Source: Streptomyces pinistramenti (GTDB lineage Bacteria > Actinomycetota > Actinomycetes > Streptomycetales > Streptomycetaceae). Taken from it: a stretch of 64,000 nt of DNA. Positions within the stretch are counted from its first letter, which is position 1; each line of letters opens with the position of its first letter. The DNA is taken from NCBI RefSeq assembly GCF_020564935.1, contig NZ_JAJCXB010000040.1, forward strand, positions 1 through 64,000, in the 5' to 3' direction. The translations under genes were made by a program, and so were the position numbers. Of the stretch, positions 18,129-26,837 are shown one piece after another. The notes under the pieces were generated by a model. That model did no database searches. It saw nothing but the letters and a program-made list of their open reading frames with translations, and was not told the origin of the DNA.

Positions 18129-19861
18129 CAGCGGGCCACCGTGCCGACGGTGTACTCACCGGACGCTTTGGCGTCACTGTGCTTGATCTTCATCTGGGCC
18201 AGGCCGCGGCCTTCGGGGAAGACCTGGCGCCAGTCGCCGGTGACGTGCAGTTCGTCGGTGCCCGTCATGGCGATGATGTCCAGGCCGGCCTGGTGGGCCT
18301 TGTATGCCTTGCCCCAGAGGTTCGCATAAGCCTGACTGTGGATGAGGTGCATCCAGTCCGGGCGGACCATGTCCCGGTTGTGGATCGACTCCCCCATGGT
18401 CGAAACGAACTTCGAGTACATCGCCTTGACGTACTCCAGGGTGATCGTGTCCTCCTGCTCGATGGCCGTCTCCCGAGCGGCAGCCAGCGTCTTGCGCAGG
18501 GCATCGAGAAAGTTCTCTGTCGCCCCCGACGTCCACGACTCGTGCACGGTCGGCCGGTCGGCCAACCCGTGTTTCGGGCCGGCCAGGCGCAGCAGGAGGC
18601 GCAGCGTGGCGTCGGTGACCCACAGGGCTCCGGGTTCGTCGCGGTCGCCGAGGGGGTCGGGCAGGTGCGGGTGGTGCCAGGGGGCGGGGGTGATCAGGTG
18701 GACGCCGGAGCGTTTGGGGCCGACGCCGTCGGTGCCGGGGGTGTGCTCCAACTTGCCGATCGGCAGCCAGCACTTGAGGGCGGAGAGGTAGGCGGCGTTG
18801 GCGTCCAGGGCGGTGACCTGGACGCTGCCGGGGATCTTCAGGGAGTAGCCGGGGTGGTGGAAGTTCGGGCGGGCCTCCCAGATCTGGTCCGGCTCCCTCT
18901 TCGAGGGCTTCTTGAGGATGTCGGGCAGGGCCGGGTAGGCGGTGTAGGTGTAGCGGGCGGTTGCCCTCGTCTCGTCGAACATCGCCATGACGTCCGGGAT
19001 CGCGCGTTTGGTCAGGGCCTTCAGTGCGGCCTCTGTGTCGCCGTCGGCGCGTTCCAGTTCTTCGTGTACGGCCTGGTGGATCAGGCTGCTGGTCTCTGCT
19101 TGTGCGCGGGCTGCTGACTTCGCGCGGCGTTGCGGTCGTGAGGGCACCGGGGCTGGTGTGGGTGAGGCCACAGGGGCAGGGCTGGGGGGTGCGGTTGGTG
19201 TGCCGGCGGCCTTGGGTGCGGGGGCCGGGGTGCCGGCGGACGGCGGTGTGGTGGCCGGTGTGAGGGGCTGGCACATGGCGCCGGCGTGCAGGGGGTGGCC
19301 GTCGGTGGACCGGTAGGCCGTTTCCGCGCCGCAGCGGATGCACGGGCCGGGCTCGCCTTGCAGGGCGCGGCCGTCGGGGCCCCACGCGGTCTGGGCGGCG
19401 AGGTCCGGGGCCACAGTGATGGAGTCGGCAGGCCGAGGTGCTGCGTTCTCGGGTGGCGTGAGGTCAGAGGGCGGCTGCTGGGATTGTGGTGCTGTCGCCG
19501 CGTTGGCGGCGTCGGCTGTGCCGGGGGGGCCGGCTTCAGGTGCCGGCGTGGCGGTGGCTTCCGGGTGGGTGGATGCCGTCGGGGCCGACGGTGTGTCAGG
19601 GGCCGGGTAGCGGTGGGCGAGGCCGTCGAGCAGCCTGCGGTACGCCTCCAGGCGCTGCCCCTTGGGCTCGGCGCGGCCCGCCTCCCACGCCTGGATGCTC
19701 TGCACGCGCACCCCCAGGGCCTGGGCGACGGCGGCTTCGGTCAGTCCGGCTGCCTTGCGCAGGCGGATGCGTTCCGCGGGTGCGGGCAGCAAGGTGTTGT
19801 CGTCGACGGCTTGAAGGAGCGAGTCGATGGCGTCGAACAATCCTTGCGGCTGGTCGGTCAT
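18128..19861 (-). CDS. tap: Tap-like telomere-associated protein with HTH and degenerate polymerase-like motifs
   Basis: A 577-residue protein. Residues 30-80 are an XRE-type helix-turn-helix (RLRKAAGLTEAAVAQALGVR, QSIQAWEAGR), as at the start of Tap, which binds the telomere 3' overhang and recruits the terminal protein. A proline/alanine linker contains a cysteine knuckle (CIRCGAE...GHPLHAGAMC, residues 174-197). The C-terminal half (300-577) has three segments in the order and spacing of family B polymerase motifs A, B and C: ALDANAAYLSAL (351-362), KAMYSKFVSTMGES (479-492) and AMTGTDELHV (531-540). The polymerase reading is my inference. The ATG at 19861 sits 14 bases after the preceding gene. 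It is shorter than typical Tap (about 740 residues). Confidence 0.65.
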   Translation of the reverse strand: MTDQPQGLFDAIDSLLQAVDDNTLLPAPAERIRLRKAAGLTEAAVAQALGVRVQSIQAWEAGRAEPKGQRLEAYRRLLDGLAHRYPAPDTPSAPTASTHPEATATPAPEAGPPGTADAANAATAPQSQQPPSDLTPPENAAPRPADSITVAPDLAAQTAWGPDGRALQGEPGPCIRCGAETAYRSTDGHPLHAGAMCQPLTPATTPPSAGTPAPAPKAAGTPTAPPSPAPVASPTPAPVPSRPQRRAKSAARAQAETSSLIHQAVHEELERADGDTEAALKALTKRAIPDVMAMFDETRATARYTYTAYPALPDILKKPSKREPDQIWEARPNFHHPGYSLKIPGSVQVTALDANAAYLSALKCWLPIGKLEHTPGTDGVGPKRSGVHLITPAPWHHPHLPDPLGDRDEPGALWVTDATLRLLLRLAGPKHGLADRPTVHESWTSGATENFLDALRKTLAAARETAIEQEDTITLEYVKAMYSKFVSTMGESIHNRDMVRPDWMHLIHSQAYANLWGKAYKAHQAGLDIIAMTGTDELHVTGDWRQVFPEGRGLAQMKIKHSDAKASGEYTVGTVAR

Positions 19862-19875
19862 CTGCTGTTTCTCTC

Positions 19876-20256
19876 TTACCGGATGCCTTGGCGGATTTCT
19901 TCGAGGCGGGTGGTCAGCCGCTGGTAGCGCTGGGAGGCGGCCTGGGAGGAGTTGAAGCCCTGGTGCTGGGAGATCTGCTTCCAGTCCATGCCGCAGCGTC
20001 GGGCCTCCATGACCACCTGTGTCTCCAACTGGTCCATCGCCAGGCGCATCTGGTCGAACAGGCTCAGTGCCGCGGCGACCTCGTCCGTCATGTCCCCCTG
20101 CCGGCCGGCGCTTTGCCGTTGGCCGGCGGTGGTGAGCAGTCGCCTCAGCAGGGCGGCGTCCTGTTCCAGGTGGTGGGCGGGAGCGCAATCGGCGGCGGGG
20201 CCGTCCGCCAGTGCGGCCAGTCGCCGGCGCGCTGCGTCCCGAGCGTCTTGTGCCAT
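19876..20256 (-). CDS. Small helical DNA-binding-type protein leading the telomere operon
   Basis: A 126-residue, mostly helical protein. Its C-terminal part, MDWKQISQHQGFNSSQAASQ with RYQRL after it, is a helix-turn-helix pattern found in many small Streptomyces proteins. The N-terminal half looks coiled-coil-like (AAALSLFDQMRLAMDQLETQ). AGGG lies upstream of the ATG at 20256. It is the first gene of a three-gene unit with the Tap-like and Tpg-like genes and sits 22 bases from a 33-bp palindrome. A role as regulator of the operon or as a replication accessory factor is inferred. Confidence 0.75.
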   Translation of the reverse strand: MAQDARDAARRRLAALADGPAADCAPAHHLEQDAALLRRLLTTAGQRQSAGRQGDMTDEVAAALSLFDQMRLAMDQLETQVVMEARRCGMDWKQISQHQGFNSSQAASQRYQRLTTRLEEIRQGIR

Positions 20257-20277
20257 GTGGCGACCCTACCGCACATG

Positions 20278-20310
20278 CACAATGAGACAACAGATCGTTG
20301 TTTCATTGTG
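20278..20310 (-). promoter_or_regulatory. 33-bp near-perfect palindrome before the telomere operon
   Basis: Arms CACAATGAGACAAC and GTTGTTTCATTGTG (one mismatch in 14) flank AGATC. The palindrome ends 22 bases before the ATG at 20256. TTGTCT...TAGGGT on the minus strand could be the promoter, placing the dyad over the -35 side. This suits an operator bound by one of the operon's own HTH proteins. Confidence 0.65.
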
Positions 20311-20339
20311 GGGCCAGGTGTCGCCTGGTCATCGACGTC

Positions 20340-20810
20340 GAGGGCGTCCGCCGCGACCCGGCCGCCGCGACCGGCCGACGGCGACGGCGAGCCGGGTGCC
20401 GGCGTCGAGGGCGACCTGGTGACGGGGCGAGTGGTGGTAGTTCTTCGACTGCCAGGCGATGGGGTGGTCGCGGGCGGGGACCAGGGTGCCGTCCGCGATC
20501 AGCACGGCGTCGCGGCAAACCGCTTACGCTGCCGGAGCACGAGCGAGGGCCCGAGGTGCCGACGATGCGGCCGGCGGCCGACTTCGGCACCCCGAACAGC
20601 GGCCCCGGTTGGCGCAGCGCGAGGTCGGTCCGCCCGTAGGCGGCGGCCGGCAGCGCCCGGTCCCCCAGCGGCAGGCTCCACGGCCGGCCCCTGCGCACGG
20701 GTGGGTGCCCTCGCGCCGCAACGTGGTGATCAGCTTGCCGAACCGCCAAGGGATCAGCCCGGTGAACGGGGCTGCCCAGGCGGCTCCGACGCCGTGATCA
20801 CACCAGCCAT
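20340..20810 (-). pseudogene. Decayed IS5-type transposase (second kind)
   Basis: Read across frames on the minus strand it gives MAGVITASEPPWAAPFTGLI, WRFGKLITTLRREG, VRRGRPWSLPLGDRALPAAA, LALRQPGPLFGVPKSAAGRI, LRQRKRFAATP, ADGTLVPARDHPIA and HQVALDAGTRLAVAVG. This is the ordered backbone of an IS5-group transposase with the first catalytic aspartate in the A-D-G-T segment. Several frameshifts and loss of the C-terminal end make it inactive. Confidence 0.8.
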
Positions 20811-21126
20811 GTCAAGATCATCTCACCCGTGGCCCGCAGTTACGGGGCAGCCTTCAGCCTCCGAACCCGGCGGCAGCCGGGGCCATTTGGAGCAGCCTTC
20901 GGCGAGCAGGCGGGCTTTCCGCCAAGGCCGTCGCACGGGTATGGCGCCCCGACGCAAGCGAGCATGCTCAGCGCCCCGGCGAGGTCCGGTCGGTACCGGA
21001 GATCGTGCACCTGCGCGGCTGCGCCGACCAGGCCCGCCTCAGCCACGGCTTGCGCGCACCGGCCTGCCGCTGCCCCGGCCGCGCTCGCAGGCGGACGGGC
21101 GCCCGGTCGCCGGAAGCCAAGGAATC
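20811..21126. other. Gene-free stretch upstream of argG
   Basis: No gene recognised. The argG reading frame stays open upstream to 20829, but the text is arginine- and proline-rich shadow sequence without a start signal. Confidence 0.4.
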
Positions 21127-21155
21127 TTGCATGTTCATGCGTCTTTATGCATACT
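21127..21155 (+). promoter_or_regulatory. ARG boxes overlapping a leaderless argG promoter
   Basis: GCATGTTCATGC (perfect dyad, 21129-21140) and TATGCATA (21146-21153) resemble the paired ArgR boxes of Streptomyces arginine genes (e.g. ATGCATGCCCATTGCATA). TTGCAT at 21128-21133 and CATACT at 21150-21155 could be -35 and -10, placing the transcript start at about the ATG at 21162. No Shine-Dalgarno sequence is present. Confidence 0.6.
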
Positions 21156-21161
21156 CTTGCC

Positions 21162-22607
21162 ATGTCTAAGGTTCTCACCTCCCTTCCCGCCGGCGAGCGC
21201 GTCGGCATCGCCTTCTCGGGCGGCCTCGACACCTCGGTCGCGGTCGCGTGGATGCGCGACAAGGGCGCCGTCCCGTGCACCTACACCGCCGACATCGGCC
21301 AGTACGACGAGCCCGACATCGCCTCGGTGCCCGGCCGTGCGAAGACCTACGGTGCCGAGATCGCGCGCCTGGTCGACTGCCGCGCGGCGCTGGTCGAGGA
21401 GGGCCTGGCCGCGCTCACCTGCGGGGCGTTCCACATCCGCTCGGGCGGGCGTGCCTACTTCAACACCACGCCGCTCGGCCGCGCCGTCACGGGCACTCTC
21501 CTGGTCCGGGCGATGCTCGAGGACAACGTGCAGATCTGGGGCGACGGCTCGACTTTCAAGGGCAACGACATCGAGCGGTTCTACCGGTACGGCCTGCTCG
21601 CCAACCCGCACCTGCGGATCTACAAGCCGTGGCTGGATGCGGACTTCGTGACCGAGCTCGGCGGTCGCAAGGAAATGTCGGAGTGGCTTCTCGCCCACGA
21701 CCTGCCCTACCGCGACAGCACAGAGAAGGCGTACTCCACCGACGCCAATATCTGGGGCGCCACCCACGAAGCCAAGACCCTGGAGCACCTGGATACCGGC
21801 GTGGAGACCGTGGAGCCGATCATGGGCGTGCGGTTTTGGGACTTTGAGGTCGAGATCGCCGCCGAGGACGTGACGATCGGCTTCGACCAGGGCCGCCCGG
21901 TGACGATCAACGGCAAGGAATTCGCCTCCCCCGTCGACCTGGTGATGGAGGCGAACTCGGTCGGCGGCCGGCACGGCATGGGCATGTCGGACCAGATCGA
22001 GAACCGGATCATCGAGGCCAAGAGCCGCGGCATCTACGAGGCGCCCGGCATGGCCCTGCTGCACGCGGCGTACGAGCGCCTGGTCAACGCGATCCACAAC
22101 GAGGACACCCTCGCCCAGTACCACAACGAGGGCCGGCGCCTCGGCCGGCTGATGTACGAGGGACGCTGGCTGGATCCGCAGGCCCTGATGGTGCGCGAGT
22201 CGCTGCAGCGCTGGGTCGGCGCGGCCGTCACCGGCGAGGTGACGCTGCGGCTGCGGCGCGGTGAGGACTACTCGATCCTCGACACCACGGGCCCGGCGTT
22301 CAGCTACCACCCGGACAAGCTGTCCATGGAGCGCACCGAGGACTCGGCGTTCGGTCCGGTGGACCGGATCGGCCAGCTCACCATGCGCAACCTCGACATC
22401 GCCGACTCACGTGCCAAGCTGGAGCAGTACGCCGGGCTTGGACTGATCGGCGCAGCCAACCCCGCCATCGGTGCCGCTCAGGCGGCCGCGACCGGGCTGA
22501 TCGGCGCCATGCCGGAGGGCGGCGCCGAGGCCATCGCCTCTCGCGGCGAGGTCTGCGGTGACGACGAGATGCTGGACCGCGCCGCGATGGAGTCCGGCAC
22601 GGACTGA
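21162..22607 (+). CDS. argG: Argininosuccinate synthase
   Basis: A 481-residue enzyme of the long argG class (about 450-480 residues, E. coli type) that condenses citrulline and aspartate with ATP hydrolysis to argininosuccinate in arginine synthesis. GIAFSGGLDTSVAVAWM is the N-type ATP pyrophosphatase loop. ADIGQYDEPD, GDGSTFKGNDIERFYRYG and EANSVGGRHGMGMSDQIENR are conserved substrate-binding segments. The ATG at 21162 begins the conserved protein. No ribosome binding site is visible, consistent with a leaderless message. In S. lividans argG lies in the unstable chromosome arm and is lost with end deletions, so a subtelomeric argG has precedent. Regulation by ArgR is likely from the boxes upstream. 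Confidence 0.96.
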   Translation: MSKVLTSLPAGERVGIAFSGGLDTSVAVAWMRDKGAVPCTYTADIGQYDEPDIASVPGRAKTYGAEIARLVDCRAALVEEGLAALTCGAFHIRSGGRAYFNTTPLGRAVTGTLLVRAMLEDNVQIWGDGSTFKGNDIERFYRYGLLANPHLRIYKPWLDADFVTELGGRKEMSEWLLAHDLPYRDSTEKAYSTDANIWGATHEAKTLEHLDTGVETVEPIMGVRFWDFEVEIAAEDVTIGFDQGRPVTINGKEFASPVDLVMEANSVGGRHGMGMSDQIENRIIEAKSRGIYEAPGMALLHAAYERLVNAIHNEDTLAQYHNEGRRLGRLMYEGRWLDPQALMVRESLQRWVGAAVTGEVTLRLRRGEDYSILDTTGPAFSYHPDKLSMERTEDSAFGPVDRIGQLTMRNLDIADSRAKLEQYAGLGLIGAANPAIGAAQAAATGLIGAMPEGGAEAIASRGEVCGDDEMLDRAAMESGTD

Positions 22608-22646
22608 CCAGCCCCATCGAGCAAAAGGCCGGGCACCGCGAGCACA

Positions 22647-22691
22647 GGAATGGGCCGGTTCGACGCCGTTGGCTTCGAGCCGGCCCATTCC
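22647..22691 (+). terminator. Long inverted repeat after argG
   Basis: GGAATGGGCCGGTTCGA pairs with TCGAGCCGGCCCATTCC (17 bp, one G-T pair) around an 11-base loop. Shorter flanking arms (CCGGGCA...TGCCCGG) extend it. It lies 40 bases after the argG stop. Confidence 0.7.
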
Positions 22692-22859
22692 GTTGCCCGG
22701 AGCCGGTGCTCAGGAGGAGCAGGAGGCGCCGTCGCGCCGATGCCGTCCCTTCCCGACCGGCCGAAGCCTGACGACCTCGTGCGTGGCCGACGGGGAGGCG
22801 TCGAAGGCCGGGGGCCCGCCGCTGTGTTCGCCTTCGCGGCTCGCCGGGCAGGGTGGCGC

Positions 22860-23476
22860 CCGGCTGAGGGGCAGCAGTCCGGCGACGGGTCGGGTCCTGT
22901 GCTCGCGCCGACCGTGGCGGGCGGCGGGGACGGGGGAATCCGGCGATGCGGGCGGGGCCGTATTCCTTGATGGTGTGGGATCTGGTCGGCGGCCGCGACC
23001 TCCAGGGCCTCGTCCCGGCCGATCCGTACGAAGCCGCCGTGTCCGCGTGCCGACCGGTAGCGGCGTCGCTTGTCCGGGTCCGAGGTGATCTCCGCGCGGG
23101 CGGCGACCGGGTCGCCGCCGTGCCGCTGTTTCGCTTCCCGGAAGAGTGCGACGAGGACCCCGCGGGCCAGGGGACGGCGTACCCGGGTCGGTGAGTAGGT
23201 GTACCAGGAGAAAGAGGCGCCGCGGGGGCAGTCGCGTGGTTCGTACTCCGGCCGGCCGGGGCCGGCCGAGGGGTGGCCGGTCTGCTGGGTCTCCCAGGCG
23301 ATCAGGCCGTCCTTGACGTACACCTTCCAGGGGCAGGAGCCGGCGCAGTTGACGCCGCGTGCGGAGCGGACCGCTGTGTCGTGGGCCCAACGCTCGTGGT
23401 AGGGCTGGTCGTTGACGGCCCGGTCGGTGCGGTGGACGGCTCGCAGGCCGGGGGCGGCCGGCGTCCTGCGTAACAA
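22860..23476 (-). pseudogene. narG: Truncated respiratory nitrate reductase alpha subunit
   Basis: The minus strand reads YHERWAHDTAVRSARGVNCA, GSCPWKVYVKDGLIAWETQQ, EYEPRDCPRGASFSWYTYSP, TRVRRPLARGVLVALFREAK, and then frameshifted GPARIAGF text. This is the N-terminus of NarG, including the [4Fe-4S] ligand region. Only about 200 of about 1,230 residues remain, and there is no narH. The fragment is non-functional. Confidence 0.88.
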
Positions 23477-23893
23477 CCGGCCTGCCCTGAGGAGCCGTTC
23501 GGCCGCATCGGCCGCGGCCCGCGCCGCCTGTGCCTTCGCCTTCGCTTTTCCCCGTACCGCGGACGGTCACCGCCCTCTTGCGCACACGGCAGAGCAGCGC
23601 CGACCGGGAGGCGGGCGCGCTTGCCTGCCCGCCCGGCATGCCGCTGCCGAGGGCCGGGAAATCGCCGCGTCCCGGGCGTTCGGAGAGAGGCAGCCAGGTC
23701 TTTTCTTGCACTTGCCACACTTGTCGCGCGCATGTTTTTTACGGATCGCCCGCCGCGGCAGGCGCGGTCCTTGGCTGCCGCGGGTCGGCGGAACTGCGCG
23801 GCGGGATCAATGAGTTCCTCCTGCTTGCCACGGCAAGTAATGTGCAACAAGCTGGTTCGACTCTTACGTGACACTCAAGATGCGGAGCCTGTC
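23477..23893. other. Upstream region of MFS gene
   Basis: No gene recognised. The last 150 bases are AT-richer and probably hold the promoter for the transporter. An in-frame ATG at 23840 would add 18 residues but has no good ribosome binding site. Confidence 0.35.
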
Positions 23894-25129
23894 ATGCCCC
23901 GTTCAGTGCCGGATGCCGGACCGCAGCGCGTCCTTGCCGCCTCGAACTTCGTCTATACCGTCGGCAGCGGCCTCTTCCTGACCGCCGGGGTGCTGTACTT
24001 CACCCAGGCGGTGCACCTTCCCGCGAGCCAGGTGGGCCTGGGACTCGGTATCGCAGGTTTCGTCTCGCTGGCCGTGGGCATCGGCGTCGGTCATCTCGCG
24101 GACACCCGTGGCGCACGCGGCGTCTACGCGGCCACCCTCGCCGTCCAGGCGCTGGCAACGGCCGGCTTCCTGCTGGCGGACAGCTTCTGGCCGTTCACTC
24201 TCGCCGTCGGCGCGGCCACCGGGGCGAAAGCCGCGGGACTGGCCGCGCGCAGTCCGCTCATCAGGCACTACGGAGGAGACCGGCCGCAGGCCTTTCGCGC
24301 CTACCTCCGCGCCGTGACCAATATCGGTATTTCGCTCGGTGCCCTGCTGGCGGGCTGGGTCGTCCAGGTCGGCACCCTCACCGCCTACCAGCTCCTGGTC
24401 ATCGGCAACGCGGTCGCCTTCGCGGCCTCCGCGTCGATCCTGCTCTTCCTGCCGCCGGTCACGCCGGGCCCCGCCGCCGGCGGCCCCCGCTGGATCGCCC
24501 TGCGGGACTGGCCCTACCTTGCGCTCACCGCGCTCGACGGCGTCATGGCCATCCAGTTCAAGGTCCTCACCGTGGCCATCCCCCTCTGGCTGATCGCCGC
24601 CACCACCGCCCCGCGCTGGCTCGTCTCGGGCACCATGCTCATCAACACCGTCATGGTCATCGCGCTTCAGGTACGAGCCAGCCGCCACATCGACTCCCCC
24701 ACCAGGAGCGCCGCCGCCTACCGCCGGGCCGGCGTGGCCTTCCTCGTCTCCTGCTCGCTCATCTCACTGTCCGCGGGGATACCGGCATGGGCTGCCGCCA
24801 CGCTGCTCATGACGGCCGTCGTGATCCATACCGTCGGCGAACTGTGGCACTCCGCCGCAGGCTTCGAAGCGTCCTTCGCCCTCGCCCCGCCACACGCCAC
24901 CGGCCAGTACCTGGGCGTGTTCGGACTCGGGGCCGGCCTGTCCGAAGCCCTGGGACCGGGTCTGCTGATCGCGCTCTGCATCACCTGGGGCCGCCCCGGC
25001 TGGTACGTCGTGGGGGCACTGTTCACCCTGACGGGCCTGACCGCACCGCTCATCGTCCGCTGGGCCCAGCGCCGGCAGCACGCCCGGCAGGCACACCCCC
25101 AGGCCGCGGCAAAGACAGCGGCCGCTTGA
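23894..25129 (+). CDS. MFS transporter
   Basis: A 411-residue inner-membrane protein with about twelve hydrophobic segments. The loop GVGHLADTRGARGVYAATLA between helices 2 and 3 is the major facilitator G-x-x-x-D-x-x-G-x-R motif. A central polar loop (PPVTPGPAAGGPRWIALRDW) separates the two halves. Start chosen at ATG 23894, before the protein's own N-terminus MPRSVPDAGPQRVLAASNF. It converges with the Nramp gene. Efflux of a small molecule is likely; a link to the minus-strand biosynthetic block at 26-37 kb is possible from proximity but unproven. Confidence 0.85.
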   Translation: MPRSVPDAGPQRVLAASNFVYTVGSGLFLTAGVLYFTQAVHLPASQVGLGLGIAGFVSLAVGIGVGHLADTRGARGVYAATLAVQALATAGFLLADSFWPFTLAVGAATGAKAAGLAARSPLIRHYGGDRPQAFRAYLRAVTNIGISLGALLAGWVVQVGTLTAYQLLVIGNAVAFAASASILLFLPPVTPGPAAGGPRWIALRDWPYLALTALDGVMAIQFKVLTVAIPLWLIAATTAPRWLVSGTMLINTVMVIALQVRASRHIDSPTRSAAAYRRAGVAFLVSCSLISLSAGIPAWAAATLLMTAVVIHTVGELWHSAAGFEASFALAPPHATGQYLGVFGLGAGLSEALGPGLLIALCITWGRPGWYVVGALFTLTGLTAPLIVRWAQRRQHARQAHPQAAAKTAAA

Positions 25130-25231
25130 ACCGCCCGAACCGCTCCCGGCCCGGCCGGCGGTCAGCGGCGCCGTCCGCATCTCCTCCTGCTGGAGCGGCG
25201 GTTCACGGTCCGCACCGGGACCGGCCGGCGC

Positions 25232-26479
25232 TCAGGAGGAGACGAGGTCGGTGATCAGGTAGAGGTTCAGGCCGATCACGAGGGCGGCGAGGGCGGCAGC
25301 CGCGGCCGTGGTGTGGGGGCGGTTGGCCAGGGGCCCCATGATCGTGCGGTTGCCGGTGAGCCAGACCAGCGGGACCAGGGCGAAGGGGATTCCGAAGGAC
25401 AGGGCGACCTGGGACCACACCAGAGCGGCCGTGGGGTCGACGCCCGCACACAGGAGGGCCACCGCCGGCAGGAGGGTGATCGCGCGGCGCAGCGTGAGCG
25501 GCAGGGACCTGTTGAGGAATCCCGACATGATCACTTGGCCCGCGTAGGTGCCGACCGATGAGGAGGCGAAGCCGGAGGCGAGCAGCGCGAGGGCGAAGGC
25601 GAGCGCTGCGGGGGCGCCGAGCATGTCGCCCAGCCCTGCGTGGACCTCGCTGATGCTGTCCGCACGGCGGCCTGCGGGGTGGAAGAGCCGGGCGGCGATG
25701 ACGAGCATGGCGGCGTTTGCCAGGCCGGCCAGTCCCAGGCCGACCAGGACGTCCCGCCGTACGGGCCGCATCAGCCGTTTGCGGTCGGCGGCCCGCTCGC
25801 CGTGGTCGATGTCGTGCGTGTGCGCGCTGGTGAGGCTGGAATGCAGGTAGATCACGTGCGGCATGACGGTTGCGCCCAGGATTCCCGTGGCGAGCAGCAC
25901 GCTGTGCGGTCCCGAGAATCCGGGAACGGCTCCCCCGGCCATGCCGGGCAGGTCGATGCCTGCCAGCACGGTGTCGAAAAGGAATCCCAGGAGGATCACC
26001 AGGAAGAGTCCTGCCACGGCCAGTTCGAATCGCCGGTACCCACGGGATTCCAGGCTCAGCAGCACAAAGGCGACGGCGCCTGTGATGACGCCTCCGGCGG
26101 GCAGCGGAATTCCGAGCAGGAGGTTGAGGGCGATGGCCCCGCCGATCACCTCCGCGAGGTCGGTGGCGACGGCTATCAGTTCCGCCTGCACCCACAGTCC
26201 GAGCACCACAGGGCGGGGGAAGTGGCGGCGGCACAGGTGCGGGAGGTCGTATCCGGTGGCGAGGCCGAGCTTGGCGGACAGCATTTGCACGAGTACGGCC
26301 ATGAGGTTGGCCGCGATGATCACCCACAGCAGGAGATAGCCGAATGCGGAGCCGGCGGCGAAGTTGGTGACGAAGTTCCCGGGATCGACGTAGGCGATGG
26401 CGGCGACGAACGCGGGTCCGTACATCATCGCCCGGCGCTGGGCCGGCTTTCTGCGGGGCGCGGTGGTCGTGGCCGTCAC
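25232..26479 (-). CDS. mntH: Nramp-family divalent metal transporter
   Basis: A 415-residue membrane protein with the Nramp signatures: AIAYVDPGNFVTN in helix 1 (the D-P-G-N metal-binding turn) and GATVMPHVIYLHSS in helix 6 (M-P-H). It imports Mn2+, and often Fe2+, driven by protons. About eleven helices are visible, the normal count. It stands 112 bases downstream of the small membrane protein gene on the same strand. In a biosynthetic setting it could supply metal for the zinc- or iron-dependent enzymes upstream, but a housekeeping role is equally likely. Confidence 0.92.
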   Translation of the reverse strand: MTATTTAPRRKPAQRRAMMYGPAFVAAIAYVDPGNFVTNFAAGSAFGYLLLWVIIAANLMAVLVQMLSAKLGLATGYDLPHLCRRHFPRPVVLGLWVQAELIAVATDLAEVIGGAIALNLLLGIPLPAGGVITGAVAFVLLSLESRGYRRFELAVAGLFLVILLGFLFDTVLAGIDLPGMAGGAVPGFSGPHSVLLATGILGATVMPHVIYLHSSLTSAHTHDIDHGERAADRKRLMRPVRRDVLVGLGLAGLANAAMLVIAARLFHPAGRRADSISEVHAGLGDMLGAPAALAFALALLASGFASSSVGTYAGQVIMSGFLNRSLPLTLRRAITLLPAVALLCAGVDPTAALVWSQVALSFGIPFALVPLVWLTGNRTIMGPLANRPHTTAAAAALAALVIGLNLYLITDLVSS

Positions 26480-26591
26480 AGCGTGTCTCCTCTACTGGCT
26501 TTCTCTCAGGCTTGCCCCGGTCGGGGCAGCGGGCAGCGGCAGAAGGCAGGTGATGGATTCGCGTCCGGGGGCGGGGCGGGCGGCCGGGATG

Positions 26592-26837
26592 TCACGAGGT
26601 GTCAGGCCGCGCCGGGGCCGGTGTGGTCCGCCGGCGGGCGGCCAGCCACAGTCCCAGCATCTCCCAGAGCGTCAGGCCGAGGCCGGCGGCCGCCAGTGCG
26701 CTCCCGGAGCGCAGGCCGCCGCCGAGCACCATCGCCCCGCCCAGCAGCGCCATCCCCACGCCGATGCCGGCGAACACCCGGAGCCTGCCGGCGTGGGTGG
26801 CCGGGAGGAGGCCGGCCGGGAGACGGGCCTGGGTCAT
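26592..26837 (-). CDS. Small membrane protein
   Basis: An 81-residue protein with two predicted transmembrane helices (LRVFAGIGVGMALLGGAMVL and SALAAAGLGLTLWEMLGLWL) and short charged ends. Its ATG overlaps the stop of the LhgO-like gene (ATGA), so the two are translationally coupled. No family is recognised; it may anchor or assist the adjacent oxidase at the membrane. Confidence 0.75.
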   Translation of the reverse strand: MTQARLPAGLLPATHAGRLRVFAGIGVGMALLGGAMVLGGGLRSGSALAAAGLGLTLWEMLGLWLAARRRTTPAPARPDTS

